Below are positions 26,656 through 35,281 of a DNA stretch of 64,000 nt, in pieces. Below the pieces are notes generated by a model, which worked only from the letters and a program-made list of their open reading frames with translations, was not told the DNA's origin and made no database searches. The stretch is from Verrucomicrobiaceae bacterium (GTDB taxonomy: Bacteria; Verrucomicrobiota; Verrucomicrobiia; Verrucomicrobiales; Akkermansiaceae), in assembly GCA_027485615.1 (NCBI GenBank), contig JAIXQS010000017.1, positions 29,519-93,518 of the forward strand, given 5' to 3'. The stretch's first letter is position 1; every line of letters starts with the position of its first letter. The translations under genes and the position numbers were made by a program.

Positions 26656-29600
26656 ATGAATCCTGATCGAGCCACCCTCAATTTCCTCAACTCCTTCCCG
26701 GAGGAAGCCCGCAAGCGCGGTGACATGCTCCAGAAGGACGGAGCCGTCACCCAGATTTTCGGAAACCACCTTTTCATCCAGGGCCGCGTCGAAGACGAGA
26801 CCGGCACCCACCGCACCTCCCTCCGCCTCCAGGGCAACCGCTGGTTCGGCTCCTGCACCGCCGAGGACGAGCTCGTTTCCGGCGCCTGCCAATACGCCAC
26901 GATGATGGAGCGCATGCACCGCGGGGAGGATCTCCCGGAATCGCCCAACGAATTCGACGACACACCCGTCCTCGACATCATCGAGGAAAAGCTCGGCCGC
27001 GAGCTCGACGACAAGGAAGCCGACTACGTCACGAAAATCGAGAAGCGCTACCGCCGCTACGTGATCGAGGGCGAGCTCCACGACCACGACATGGTCCGCA
27101 TCAACCCGCGCTGGGATATCACCACCTACGAGCCCCTCGAACTCTGGCCCGTGCCTCCCGGCGACATCCTTGAGTTCTGGAACTTTCTCGCCTACGCCTT
27201 TTACAAACGGAAACTCCCCTATCCCGAGTTCATGTCCGTCATCACGGATCTCGCCTCGGTGCAGAAAAAAATGGCCGAGTGGGAGCAGGAGCGTGAGGTC
27301 GCTTCCTGGTATGACCGCATCGAGCAGGTCAACGAGCGCCCGCCGCAGGACGCACCGCTGACCGTCTCCTTCCGCCTCGTCGCCACTATCAACGAGGCGC
27401 GCATGGAAGTCCGCGAGAGCCGCCCCAACGCCCAATACATCCAGCTCCGCGAGAAATCCGATATCGAGAAATACATCTCCCTTCACCAGGAAGGCGCGCT
27501 CCTCATGGACGCCTCCTCACAGACGCTCTGGGAGCATTACCTCGCCTTCTACCGCAAGCACGGCGACACCACCCTTGATTTCGACCAGGAGGAATCCTGC
27601 CGTTTCATGAACCGCGTGTTCCAGCAACCCGCCCTCACCGGCTACCTTGTCAACCTCGACGAAAGGCCGTTCCGCGTCTCCGAGGAAGCCCTTTCATGGG
27701 TCTGCGAAGACGAGGCCTACGATCCCAACTCCTTCGCCCTCCAGCTCGTCACGGCAAGCGGCGAAAACGTTTCCCACTCCGTCCGCCTCCTGCCCGGCCG
27801 GAAGGAACTCTATCAGTCGGATGAAACCGTTTTCCCCGGCCCCCCACGCTGGCTTGAGGAGACCGAGGTCATGCCCCGCTACCTCATCCCGCGGAAAGTC
27901 ATCGACTCCCTGGAAGGCGTGGAGTTCCTCCGCAAGATCGGCGCTTCCCTGCCAGAGTCCCTCGTGAAGCGCGTTGTCGATCTCGAACTCAAGCCCAAGC
28001 TTGAAATGAAACTCATCGCCGGCCTCACCGCCGCGGAAACGGAGCATTTGGTGGTCGATGTCACCGCCATCGAGACCAAAGGCCGCCGCACCGAGCGCCT
28101 CACCAAGGACGGCTGGGAACTCGTCGAGCAGCAGGCCGTCAAAGGCAAGCAGCTCCTCCGCTTCGCCCGCGAGCCCCTCCATCCCGTCCCTCCCATCCTC
28201 GATGAAATGGCTCTCGCCTATGACGAGAAACTCATCTCCTTCAAGTCCCGCATCACCAAGCAGTTCCCCGAGAAATTCGCGGAATGGGTGCGCGCCATGC
28301 CCCCTGAGATCGAACTCGATATCGACCTCCGCCTCAAATCCATCCTCAACGATCCGGTCACCGCCGCCGTCCGCTTCGAGGTCGTCGGCCAGGACATCGA
28401 CTGGTTCGACCTTCGCATCGTCATCGACGTCCAGGGTGCAAACCTTTCCAAAGCCCAGATCCGCCAGCTCGTCGCAGCCCGTGGCGGTTACGTCCGAATG
28501 GACGACGGCACCTGGATGCGTTTGGAAATCAAGCTCGATGCCGACCAGCGCGAGGCCGTCACCCGACTCGGGCTCGATCCCTTCGACCTTTCCGGCGAAA
28601 CCCACCGCATGCACGCCCTCCAGCTCGCCGATCCGAAGGCCGCCGAGGTCTTCGACCCCAAGGCATGGGAGCGCATCAAAAACCGTGCCAACGACATCAA
28701 GCTAGAGGTCACGCCCGATCTCCCCGCCGGCCTCAACGCCACGCTCCGCCCCTACCAGATCGACGGCTTCCATTTCCTCGCCTACCTCTCGGAAAACAAC
28801 TTCGGCGGTATCCTTGCCGACGACATGGGTCTCGGAAAAACCATCCAGTCCCTCACCTACCTCCTCTGGCTTTTCGAAAAGCACAAGGACAGCGGCGCCC
28901 CCCACAAGCCCGCCCTCATCGTCTGCCCGAAATCCGTGCTCGATGTCTGGTATTCCGAGGCCGAGAAATTCTGCCCGCAGCTCCGCGTCAAGATCCTGAA
29001 AAACCGGGACGACATCAACGTGAAGCACATCCAGAACAACATCGACATGCTTGTCCTCAACTACGCCCAGCTCCGCGTATGCGGCGAGGAACTGGGCGGC
29101 ATCAAATGGCTCACCACCATCCTCGATGAGGGACAGCAGATCAAGAACCCGGACTCCAAGGCCGCCAAGTGCGCCCGCGAGCTCGACTCCCAGAACCGCC
29201 TCGTCCTCACCGGCACACCCATCGAGAACCGCCTGCTCGACATGTGGTCGCTCATGGCCTTCGCCATGCCCGGCGTGCTCGGATCCCGCGCCTACTTCAA
29301 GAAGCGCTTCGACAAACGGAAAGACCCCCTTTCCCAACAACGCCTCGCCTCCCGCCTCCGCCCCTTCCTGCTGCGCCGCACGAAACTCCAGGTCGCCCAG
29401 GATCTCCCTCCGCGGACCGAAGAAGAGGTCTATTCGAAAATGGAAGGCGTCCAGCTCGAACTCTACAAGAACGAGCTCAAGCGCATCCAGAAAGCCCTGC
29501 TCGGCCTCGATTCCGATGAGGCGGTGAAGAAAAACTCCTTCGCCATCCTCCAGGGCCTCATGCGCCTCCGCCAGATCTGCTGCCACCCCGGCCTCATTGA

Positions 29601-30234
29601 TCCGAAATACCTCAAGGAGGAATCCGCCAAGATGGAATCCCTCTTCTACCTCCTCGACCAGCTCCACGAGGAAGGCCACAAGGTGCTCGTCTTCTCCCAG
29701 TTCGTCTCCATGCTCGACCTCATCAAGGCGCGCCTTGAACTGGAAGCCCGCCCCTTCCATTACCTCACCGGCCAGACCAAGGACCGCAAGGGCGAGATCG
29801 AGCGTTTCCAGACCACCAAGGATCCGTCCGTCTTCATGCTATCGCTCAAAGCCGGCGGCGCGGGACTCAACCTCACCTCCGCCTCCTACGTCATCCTCTA
29901 CGATCCGTGGTGGAACCCCGCCGTCGAGAACCAGGCCATCGACCGCACCCACCGCATCGGCCAGAAGAACAAGGTCATCGCCTACCGGCTCCTCACCCGC
30001 GAGACCGTCGAGGAGAAGATACGTATCCTTCAACACCAGAAGACCCAGCTCGTCACCAACGTGCTCGGCGACGAAGGCTTCGCCTCCAACCTCGGCGTGG
30101 ACGATCTCCAGTTCATCCTCTCCCACACCATCGACGACGACGAGATGGACGAGGAAAAGGAAAAGGCCAAGGCCGCCGCGAAGCCCGCCAAGAAAGCAGC
30201 CCGCAAAAAAGCCGACAGCAAGGACAACCTCTGA
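26656..30234 (+). CDS. SNF2-family DNA-translocating helicase
   Basis: 1192 residues. The last ~500 form the Snf2 ATPase: DDMGLGKTIQSL (Walker A), VLNYAQLR, a DEGQ box in ILDEGQQIKNPDSKAA, LTGTPIENRLLDMW, and the C-terminal helicase with LSLKAGGAGLNLTSA and DRTHRIGQKNKV. A long N-terminal region of unclear fold includes WFGSCTAEDELVSGACQYA. The tail is Lys/Ala-rich, likely DNA binding. Bacterial Snf2 proteins of this HepA/SWIM-type layout remodel DNA- or RNA-polymerase-bound complexes. ATG at 26656 gives a sensible start MNPDRATLNF. Confidence 0.9.
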   Translation: MNPDRATLNFLNSFPEEARKRGDMLQKDGAVTQIFGNHLFIQGRVEDETGTHRTSLRLQGNRWFGSCTAEDELVSGACQYATMMERMHRGEDLPESPNEFDDTPVLDIIEEKLGRELDDKEADYVTKIEKRYRRYVIEGELHDHDMVRINPRWDITTYEPLELWPVPPGDILEFWNFLAYAFYKRKLPYPEFMSVITDLASVQKKMAEWEQEREVASWYDRIEQVNERPPQDAPLTVSFRLVATINEARMEVRESRPNAQYIQLREKSDIEKYISLHQEGALLMDASSQTLWEHYLAFYRKHGDTTLDFDQEESCRFMNRVFQQPALTGYLVNLDERPFRVSEEALSWVCEDEAYDPNSFALQLVTASGENVSHSVRLLPGRKELYQSDETVFPGPPRWLEETEVMPRYLIPRKVIDSLEGVEFLRKIGASLPESLVKRVVDLELKPKLEMKLIAGLTAAETEHLVVDVTAIETKGRRTERLTKDGWELVEQQAVKGKQLLRFAREPLHPVPPILDEMALAYDEKLISFKSRITKQFPEKFAEWVRAMPPEIELDIDLRLKSILNDPVTAAVRFEVVGQDIDWFDLRIVIDVQGANLSKAQIRQLVAARGGYVRMDDGTWMRLEIKLDADQREAVTRLGLDPFDLSGETHRMHALQLADPKAAEVFDPKAWERIKNRANDIKLEVTPDLPAGLNATLRPYQIDGFHFLAYLSENNFGGILADDMGLGKTIQSLTYLLWLFEKHKDSGAPHKPALIVCPKSVLDVWYSEAEKFCPQLRVKILKNRDDINVKHIQNNIDMLVLNYAQLRVCGEELGGIKWLTTILDEGQQIKNPDSKAAKCARELDSQNRLVLTGTPIENRLLDMWSLMAFAMPGVLGSRAYFKKRFDKRKDPLSQQRLASRLRPFLLRRTKLQVAQDLPPRTEEEVYSKMEGVQLELYKNELKRIQKALLGLDSDEAVKKNSFAILQGLMRLRQICCHPGLIDPKYLKEESAKMESLFYLLDQLHEEGHKVLVFSQFVSMLDLIKARLELEARPFHYLTGQTKDRKGEIERFQTTKDPSVFMLSLKAGGAGLNLTSASYVILYDPWWNPAVENQAIDRTHRIGQKNKVIAYRLLTRETVEEKIRILQHQKTQLVTNVLGDEGFASNLGVDDLQFILSHTIDDDEMDEEKEKAKAAAKPAKKAARKKADSKDNL

Positions 30235-30499
30235 CGCCCATCAAGGAGAGCCGCGCCTCCGGCCTACTTCTCTCCCCTGGCCGCCGCAAAGCCCCGGACT
30301 GCGGAAGCCTGCTGCGCTTCCATCGCCTTCACCGCGGTGTGACGGCTCCGGGTCCGCGGGCTGGTCCGGGCCCGGGCGCGTGGGATTGTCCCGGCGCGTA
30401 GAATTTTGATCGGCGGGGTTTGGGGCTTGGATCGGGTGCCGCAGGGTTCCTTCACTAGGGACACTGCACGAGAAAATTGATACGAGTGGGCAGAAAATG

Positions 30500-30621
30500 A
30501 ACTGCCAAGACGCCAAGTTCGCCAAGGAAGACCAATATGAGGGTTCAGAAGCCGGTTTCCACGCCTCATTATTACGGTTTTCCATCCGATTGGCTTGGCG
30601 CACTTGGCGTCTTGGCGGTGA
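30500..30621. repeat. Inverted pair of 'GCCAAGACGCCAAG' repeats
   Basis: The left arm at about 30502-30526 reads CTGCCAAGACGCCAAGTTCG and continues CCAAGG. The right arm at about 30594-30618 is its reverse complement apart from a few bases. The two arms are 70-90 bases apart and each contains three CCAAG words. The pair lies in the 509-base gap between the SNF2 gene and the hydrolase gene at 30744. That gap has no supported coding frame, so the repeat is its main content. Such elements recur in verrucomicrobial intergenic regions in my experience, but I cannot run a genome search here. Confidence 0.6.
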
Positions 30622-30743
30622 ACATAGGTTTTCATCCGGGATTTCCCAATGATTCCTCCCTAATGGAGGAACCCTGTCGGGTGCCGGCGAAAAATTACCG
30701 TGACATTCCCCGACCCGTCGCCCCGTATCGTGGATACAACGCC

Positions 30744-31619
30744 ATGAAAGGATATTTCCTCGCGCTCTTCGCCGCCGCATTTGCAGTCCAGGCTTCCGCA
30801 CAGGGCAAATTCGAAGGCCCGGCCGGCAAATCCTACACCTACAAAATATCAGCCGGCAAGGAACGGCGGATGGAGATCTTTTTCCCGGAAGGTCATGATC
30901 CCGCGAAATCCAAGGCACCGGGCGTGATCCTGTTCCACGGCGGAGGCTGGCAAGGCGGGGATCTTTCGCAATTCCGTTTCGCCTGCGCTTACTTCGCCAG
31001 CCGCGGCCTGGTTTGCGCCACCGCCGAGTATCAGATGCTGGGAAAGAAAGCCAAGCTGCCCGCGGGAGAATCCATCAAACGCGTCTGCGTCACCGACGCG
31101 AAGAGCGCGATCCGCTGGTTCAAGGGCAAATCCGGCGAACTCGGCATCGACCCCTCACGTGTCATCACCGGCGGCGGCAGCGCGGGCGGCCACATCAGCG
31201 CCCTCGCCACCATGAACCCCGGCCTCAACGACCCCGGCGACCCCAAGGACATCGATACATCCGTCGTCGCCTACCTCTGGTTCAACCCCGCCTTCGCGCC
31301 CCACGACAGCAAGGATCCCGAAATCGACATCCTCACCCACATGAAGGCCGAGCTGCCGCCCACCATCGTTTTCTTCGGCGACAAGGACACCTGGAAAAAA
31401 GGCTGGGACACCGCCCACTCGAAGTGGAGGAAACTCGGTGCGAAAAGCATCGGACTCCACATCGCGGAAGGCCAGGCGCACAGCTTTTTCAACAAGGATC
31501 CGTGGCGCTCCATCACCCTCATCAAGGCGGACAGGTTCCTCGTGAAGCACGGTCTTCTCAGCGGCGAGCCGACACTCGTCATGCCCGGCTCCGGCAAAAA
31601 GCTGGTAGCGGCGCCTTAG
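30744..31619 (+). CDS. Exported alpha/beta-hydrolase (esterase/lipase-like)
   Basis: 291 residues. The signal peptide MKGYFLALFAAAFAVQASAQ is followed by an alpha/beta-hydrolase with the HGGGW oxyanion-hole motif near residue 60, the nucleophile elbow GGGSAGG and a late His in EGQAHSFFNKDPW. This resembles the family of exported carboxylesterase or acetyl-esterase proteins common in verrucomicrobia and planctomycetes that degrade polysaccharides. The exact substrate cannot be read. ATG at 30744 is chosen as it gives the signal peptide. Confidence 0.82.
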   Translation: MKGYFLALFAAAFAVQASAQGKFEGPAGKSYTYKISAGKERRMEIFFPEGHDPAKSKAPGVILFHGGGWQGGDLSQFRFACAYFASRGLVCATAEYQMLGKKAKLPAGESIKRVCVTDAKSAIRWFKGKSGELGIDPSRVITGGGSAGGHISALATMNPGLNDPGDPKDIDTSVVAYLWFNPAFAPHDSKDPEIDILTHMKAELPPTIVFFGDKDTWKKGWDTAHSKWRKLGAKSIGLHIAEGQAHSFFNKDPWRSITLIKADRFLVKHGLLSGEPTLVMPGSGKKLVAAP

Positions 31620-31837
31620 GAACCCACCCCTGCACCCGCTCCGCGCAAATGATCCGTCGCGTCGTCATCGCCGGGATGCTGGGAGGAACGCGCCGGATTT
31701 CCAAACGGGTTTTGCGGAAGGGGCGGCTCCGATTTTTCCTTCATTAGCGACCATTGGCGTCAATTCGCGGTTTGATCTTCCGGAACGGGGTGGCCCCGGA
31801 GAAAGAGGATTTCCAACTTCCCTTCCGCCCGCATGGA

Positions 31838-32212
31838 TCAAAGGCCTACAACAGCTCCATACGCCTCGTTCATGTGCCGGAGCCGGTCGACGAGCACTTT
31901 CATTACGTGCCGTGCGAAGAAGGGATTCTGTTGGATGATGAAATGGAAGCGCCTTTCATCTACACGGGCCAGTCGCGACGGTTCGGTGGCGACGACCGTG
32001 GCGACGCGCGGTGTGCCGTCGATGAGCGCCATTTCGCCGAGCAACGCCCCGCGCGCGGATTGTTCCACCGTTTTGCCGCCGACCCTAACCTCCACCGCAC
32101 CCTCCAGGAGGACGAACATGCAGTCGCCCTTTTCACCTTCGCTGAAAAGGATTTCGCCAGCGGCAAGATCGGTCGTTTCGGTTTCGTGCTTGAATAGGTC
32201 GGCAGCGTTCAT
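31838..32212 (-). CDS. Lone cyclic-nucleotide-binding-domain protein
   Basis: 124 residues of CNBD only: LAAGEILFSEGEKGDCMFVL, the phosphate-binding cassette region RGALLGEMALIDGTPRVATV and a C-terminal helix. There is no DNA-binding domain or kinase. It probably senses a cyclic nucleotide or is a regulatory subunit. It has no obvious partner next to it. Gaps on both sides are 200-300 bases with no further supported gene, apart from the tandem repeat and the gene remnant described separately. Confidence 0.75.
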   Translation of the reverse strand: MNAADLFKHETETTDLAAGEILFSEGEKGDCMFVLLEGAVEVRVGGKTVEQSARGALLGEMALIDGTPRVATVVATEPSRLARVDERRFHFIIQQNPFFARHVMKVLVDRLRHMNEAYGAVVGL

Positions 32213-32291
32213 ACCCTGTTATGTCTGTTCCGCAGATTGTGTCAACACGGCGGTTTTCGCAGCGGAAAAATCATACGGACCACGCGCGCGC

Positions 32292-32343
32292 GGGACTTTG
32301 GCGTTTACGCGGCGGAGGGGACTTTGGCGTTTACGCGGCGGAG
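32292..32343. repeat. 26-base perfect tandem duplication
   Basis: The 26-base unit GGGACTTTGGCGTTTACGCG followed by GCGGAG occurs twice, at 32292-32317 and 32318-32343, without a mismatch. The second copy ends inside the remnant of a metallophosphoesterase gene on the minus strand. A duplication this exact is recent. Confidence 0.85.
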
Positions 32344-32459
32344 GCGAGGTTCAGGAGATCGCCGCCGATCAACAAGGCGTCGAAACCGCGGGCGTTGGCA
32401 ATCAGCCAGTCGAACTGCTTCAGGGTGTAATGAAGGTCGGCGACGGATAACAGCTTCAT
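32331..32459 (-). pseudogene. N-terminal remnant of a calcineurin-like metallophosphoesterase
   Basis: A 42-codon frame begins MKLLSVADLHYTLKQFDWLI, which contains the D-x-H motif of metallophosphoesterases, and continues to LLIGGDLLNLAS, the GD motif of the same family. It then runs into the 26-base tandem duplication and stops. A full protein is about 200 residues or more, so everything beyond the first two motifs is gone. The break coincides with the tandem repeat, suggesting a deletion at that site. Confidence 0.65.
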
Positions 32460-32514
32460 CGTCCTGGTAGCCTGCCGTAATCCCTTGCGGCGCAAACACG
32501 AAAACGAATCCACC

Positions 32515-33768
32515 TCAATCCCTCTCCACCCCCACATCCGGCACGTGGTTGAAGCTGATCCTCATCGGCGCGGACTCCCGGCTTTCCTGAATGCCTCCAA
32601 AATAGACCACCTTGCGGCCGTAGCGGGCGCGGAGCTTGTCGATCGTTTCATCCAGGCGCTTGTGTTTCTCGCTGTCGAACGAGGCCATGGTTTCCGCCAC
32701 CGTTTCGAAAAGGGAGGGAGTATGGTTCGTTTTCTCGCAGAGCCGAGAGAACACCACACCGACCTGAAGCAACGGCCTGCCCGGCTCCGGGCGCTCACGC
32801 CAGAGGCGATCCAACATGCGCATGAGGGAGAGGGTGGAATCGGTCTCCCCGGCGCGCGCCTCGGCAGCCCACGGGTCGGAGCGCAGGAAGGCGAGCTGCA
32901 TGGTGAGCGAACCGGCGAGGAGCTCGTGGGAGCGGAGACGCTCACAGGCTTTGTGCAGCAACTTGCAGAGGATGGGCCAGGCTTTGTCGGGGTGGCGGCT
33001 GTCCGGCGGCAGGACGTGGCTGTGGCCGATGGTTTTCCGCGCGGAAACCAGATCCGGGATTTCCTCCCCCCGCAGCAAGTGCCAGAGCCGATCCCCCAAC
33101 ACCCCGCCCCACACGCGACGCAGCACCGGCTTCGACGCCGCGCAAAGCTCCGCGACGGTGTGGACTCCGGCGGCGTGGAGGCGCGTCTCCATGCTGCGGG
33201 CGATGCCGTTGAGATCACGGAGCTTGAGCGGATGGAGCACCTGCGGAAGGTCTTGGTCCTCGATGATGAACAGCCCGTCCGGCTTCTTCATCTTGCTCGC
33301 GGTCTTGGCGAGAAACCGGTTCGGCCCGGCTCCCACGCTGACCTTGATGAACGGCGAAACATCACGCGCCACGGTTTCCTTGATCCGGCGGCCGATGGCC
33401 TCGACGGTCGCCGGTTCGCGGAGATTGTAGGGCAGCCACGCCCACATCTCGTCGATGCTGAGCACCGCCTCCACATGGATGCAATCCTCCACCGCCTCGA
33501 TGACGCGGTGATGGTAGCGGATGTATTCCGGCGGCTTTGATTCCACGATGGCGATCCCCGGGCACATCACCCGCGCGTCGCTGATCCGCGTGCCGGTTTT
33601 CACCCCGAAAGCCTTCGCCTCGTAGCTCGCGGCGATGCAGCAGGAACTCTCCACCATCACCGGAGCCACCCCCACCGGCCTGCCCCGCAGCGCGGGATCC
33701 AGGTGCTGCTCCACCGATGCGAAATACGAATCGCAATCGACAAACAGGGCGGTGAGAGGCTTCGGCAC
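32515..33768 (-). CDS. dinB: Y-family DNA polymerase (DinB/PolIV-like)
   Basis: 417 residues. The opening LFVDCDSYFASVEQ has the metal-binding Asp residues, VLSIDEMW supplies the second acidic pair, and SVGAGPNRFLAKTASKMKKP is the Y-family finger/palm motif. The little-finger domain follows near 240-350. Translesion polymerases copy across damaged bases. A TGTTC-N4-GAACA box 47-60 bases upstream suggests LexA control. It lies about 55 bases from the metallophosphoesterase remnant. Confidence 0.9.
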   Translation of the reverse strand: MPKPLTALFVDCDSYFASVEQHLDPALRGRPVGVAPVMVESSCCIAASYEAKAFGVKTGTRISDARVMCPGIAIVESKPPEYIRYHHRVIEAVEDCIHVEAVLSIDEMWAWLPYNLREPATVEAIGRRIKETVARDVSPFIKVSVGAGPNRFLAKTASKMKKPDGLFIIEDQDLPQVLHPLKLRDLNGIARSMETRLHAAGVHTVAELCAASKPVLRRVWGGVLGDRLWHLLRGEEIPDLVSARKTIGHSHVLPPDSRHPDKAWPILCKLLHKACERLRSHELLAGSLTMQLAFLRSDPWAAEARAGETDSTLSLMRMLDRLWRERPEPGRPLLQVGVVFSRLCEKTNHTPSLFETVAETMASFDSEKHKRLDETIDKLRARYGRKVVYFGGIQESRESAPMRISFNHVPDVGVERD

Positions 33769-33814
33769 GGCGATAAGCGATGCACTTGAAAACCCAGCCG
33801 GTCAACCCGCAAAA

Positions 33815-33828
33815 TGTTCTTTTGAACA
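33815..33828. promoter_or_regulatory. LexA-type operator upstream of dinB
   Basis: TGTTCTTTTGAACA is an exact TGTTC-N4-GAACA palindrome centred 53 bases upstream of the dinB start on the minus strand. This is the pattern I recall being reported for verrucomicrobial LexA, and a DNA-damage polymerase is a classical LexA target. Binding is not shown. Confidence 0.65.
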
Positions 33829-33898
33829 GTTTTTCGATTAAGCGAGCGACGAATCCTTTGCCGGAAAACTGCTGGAAAGAAAATTCCAAGGAGACCGC

Positions 33899-33926
33899 TT
33901 GACTCGGTATCATTAAGTGATATTAT
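33899..33926 (+). promoter_or_regulatory. hicAB promoter with overlapping operator
   Basis: TTGACT (33899-33904) and TATTAT (33921-33926) form a sigma70-like -35/-10 pair with 16 bases between. TATCA-TTAAG-TGATA (33908-33922) is an inverted repeat lying between and partly over the -10. It is a plausible HicB operator. The -10 lies only 6 bases before the GTG start of hicA, so the mRNA would be leaderless or nearly so. Confidence 0.55.
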
Positions 33927-33932
33927 ATCCCG

Positions 33933-34187
33933 GTGGACAACTGTCAGAAAAAGACCCTTGAACTCATTTTCAGGGATCCGGTAGCTGTGAAGGTTCCCTG
34001 GAAAGACATTGAATCGCTTCTGCGTGCTCTCGGCTGCGAAATCAGCGAGGGCAACGGATCTCGGGTCAGGCTCGCCCTCGGCGGAGTGCGGGCTGTCTTC
34101 CACAGACCCCACCCGAATCCCGAGACCGACAAGGGAGCCGTGAAATCGATGAGGAAATTCCTAACCAACGCCGGACACCAACCATGA
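33933..34187 (+). CDS. hicA: HicA-family mRNA interferase toxin
   Basis: 84 residues. The family pattern VPWKDIESLLRALGCEIS, EGNGSRVRLALGG and VFHRPHPNPETDKGAVKSM includes the catalytic-type His (FHRPHP). Homologues with this N-terminal TLELIFRDPV extension start at the same place, which supports the GTG at 33933, although no ribosome site precedes it. HicA cleaves mRNA and is inhibited by HicB. The stop overlaps the hicB start by 4 bases. Confidence 0.88.
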   Translation: MDNCQKKTLELIFRDPVAVKVPWKDIESLLRALGCEISEGNGSRVRLALGGVRAVFHRPHPNPETDKGAVKSMRKFLTNAGHQP

Positions 34188-34510
34188 TGAACTACAAAGG
34201 ATACCACGGAACCGTAAGTTTCGATGAAGAGGCGGAAATCTTCCACGGGGAGGTCACCGACCTGCGCGACGTCGTAACCTTCCAAGGCCGCAGCGTCGAT
34301 GAACTAAAAATCGCCTTCCGGGATTCGGTGGACGACTACCTCGAATTCTGCGCCGAGCGCGGGGAAAAACCGGACAAACCTTACTCCGGAAAATTCCTCC
34401 TCCGCATCGACCCGCAGCTCCACCGCAAGCTGGCCGCGTTGAGTAGCGAGGAAGGTGCGAGCTTGAACAAGTGGGTGGAGTCGAAACTCTCGAAGCTGGC
34501 GGAGTGTTGA
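34184..34510 (+). CDS. hicB: HicB-family antitoxin with ribbon-helix-helix tail
   Basis: 108 residues. The N-terminal partially degraded RNase-H-like fold (YKGYHGTVSFDEEAEIFHGE and GRSVDELKIAFRDSVDDYLE) is joined to a C-terminal RHH-type sequence SGKFLLRIDPQLHRKLAALS that binds DNA. It neutralises HicA and probably represses the promoter at 33899-33926. A weak inverted repeat TGTTGAG/CTCAACA just after the stop could fold but has no clear T run. Confidence 0.88.
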   Translation: MMNYKGYHGTVSFDEEAEIFHGEVTDLRDVVTFQGRSVDELKIAFRDSVDDYLEFCAERGEKPDKPYSGKFLLRIDPQLHRKLAALSSEEGASLNKWVESKLSKLAEC

Positions 34511-34603
34511 GAAATTGCTGCACGATCTCAACAACGCGGATTCAAACCTCTACAACCTCCATCTGCTGATGATTGACGATACAAGACCCAACGAGACAGA
34601 AAC

Positions 34604-35281
34604 TTGGTATCTGATAGCGAGAGCGCCTCAGGATCACCCCCGTTCCTACAGCCAAAATTTTGTAACCTATTCGCCAAATTCACCGAACATAGGATAATCG
34701 GGATTTACACGGGCCGAATCCCATATGACCCGGGTGGGCAGGTTAGTCCGGCTAGAATTTTGGAATCTCCCTATTTTTTGAATCACCTTGAGAAATGCGG
34801 GGGATCTTGGTTTCTACCAATGATTCAACGGATGGCTCGTGGAGAAATCATTCCTTTGGATGAAATCGCAGCAGCGTATCGGTTTGAGAACGGTACGGAG
34901 ATGGAAAACGCACAGCTAGGAAGTCATTTCCCCTGTGAGATGACATCACTGAAATGGCTGGCAGATCGGCACGGGACAATGATCGTCGATAAAGCCCCGC
35001 CTGAAGAAGCCAATGAAAAATTCGCCCAGTGGTTCAAGGAAAACGAAGCAATGGCAAGCACGCTGGATAGCACGGAAATCGTTAAGAATATTTTCCGTGA
35101 AGAGGACGGATCTGAATTGCATAAATACATCATCTACAGATTGAAGCACCGCGAACCAGGCGCTCAAATATCAACGATCGACTTCGCTCAACAGAGTTAT
35201 TTCCAAACTCCAGTGGTGCCTTCCCTTACCTTTTCCGCGTCTTTTTCCCAGGATATTTCACCTTCTGCTGCGGCGGCATGA
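34604..35281 (+). CDS. Hypothetical protein overlapping the uvrB 3' end
   Basis: 225 codons from a weak TTG start. The central part (ARILESPYFLNHLEKCGGSWF, then EMENAQLGSHFPCEMTSLKW) looks like coding sequence and is AT-richer than its neighbours. The last ~18 codons are simply antisense to uvrB, so the gene may have lost its natural stop. No family is recognised. Horizontal acquisition with hicAB is possible. Confidence 0.4.
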   Translation: MVSDSESASGSPPFLQPKFCNLFAKFTEHRIIGIYTGRIPYDPGGQVSPARILESPYFLNHLEKCGGSWFLPMIQRMARGEIIPLDEIAAAYRFENGTEMENAQLGSHFPCEMTSLKWLADRHGTMIVDKAPPEEANEKFAQWFKENEAMASTLDSTEIVKNIFREEDGSELHKYIIYRLKHREPGAQISTIDFAQQSYFQTPVVPSLTFSASFSQDISPSAAAA

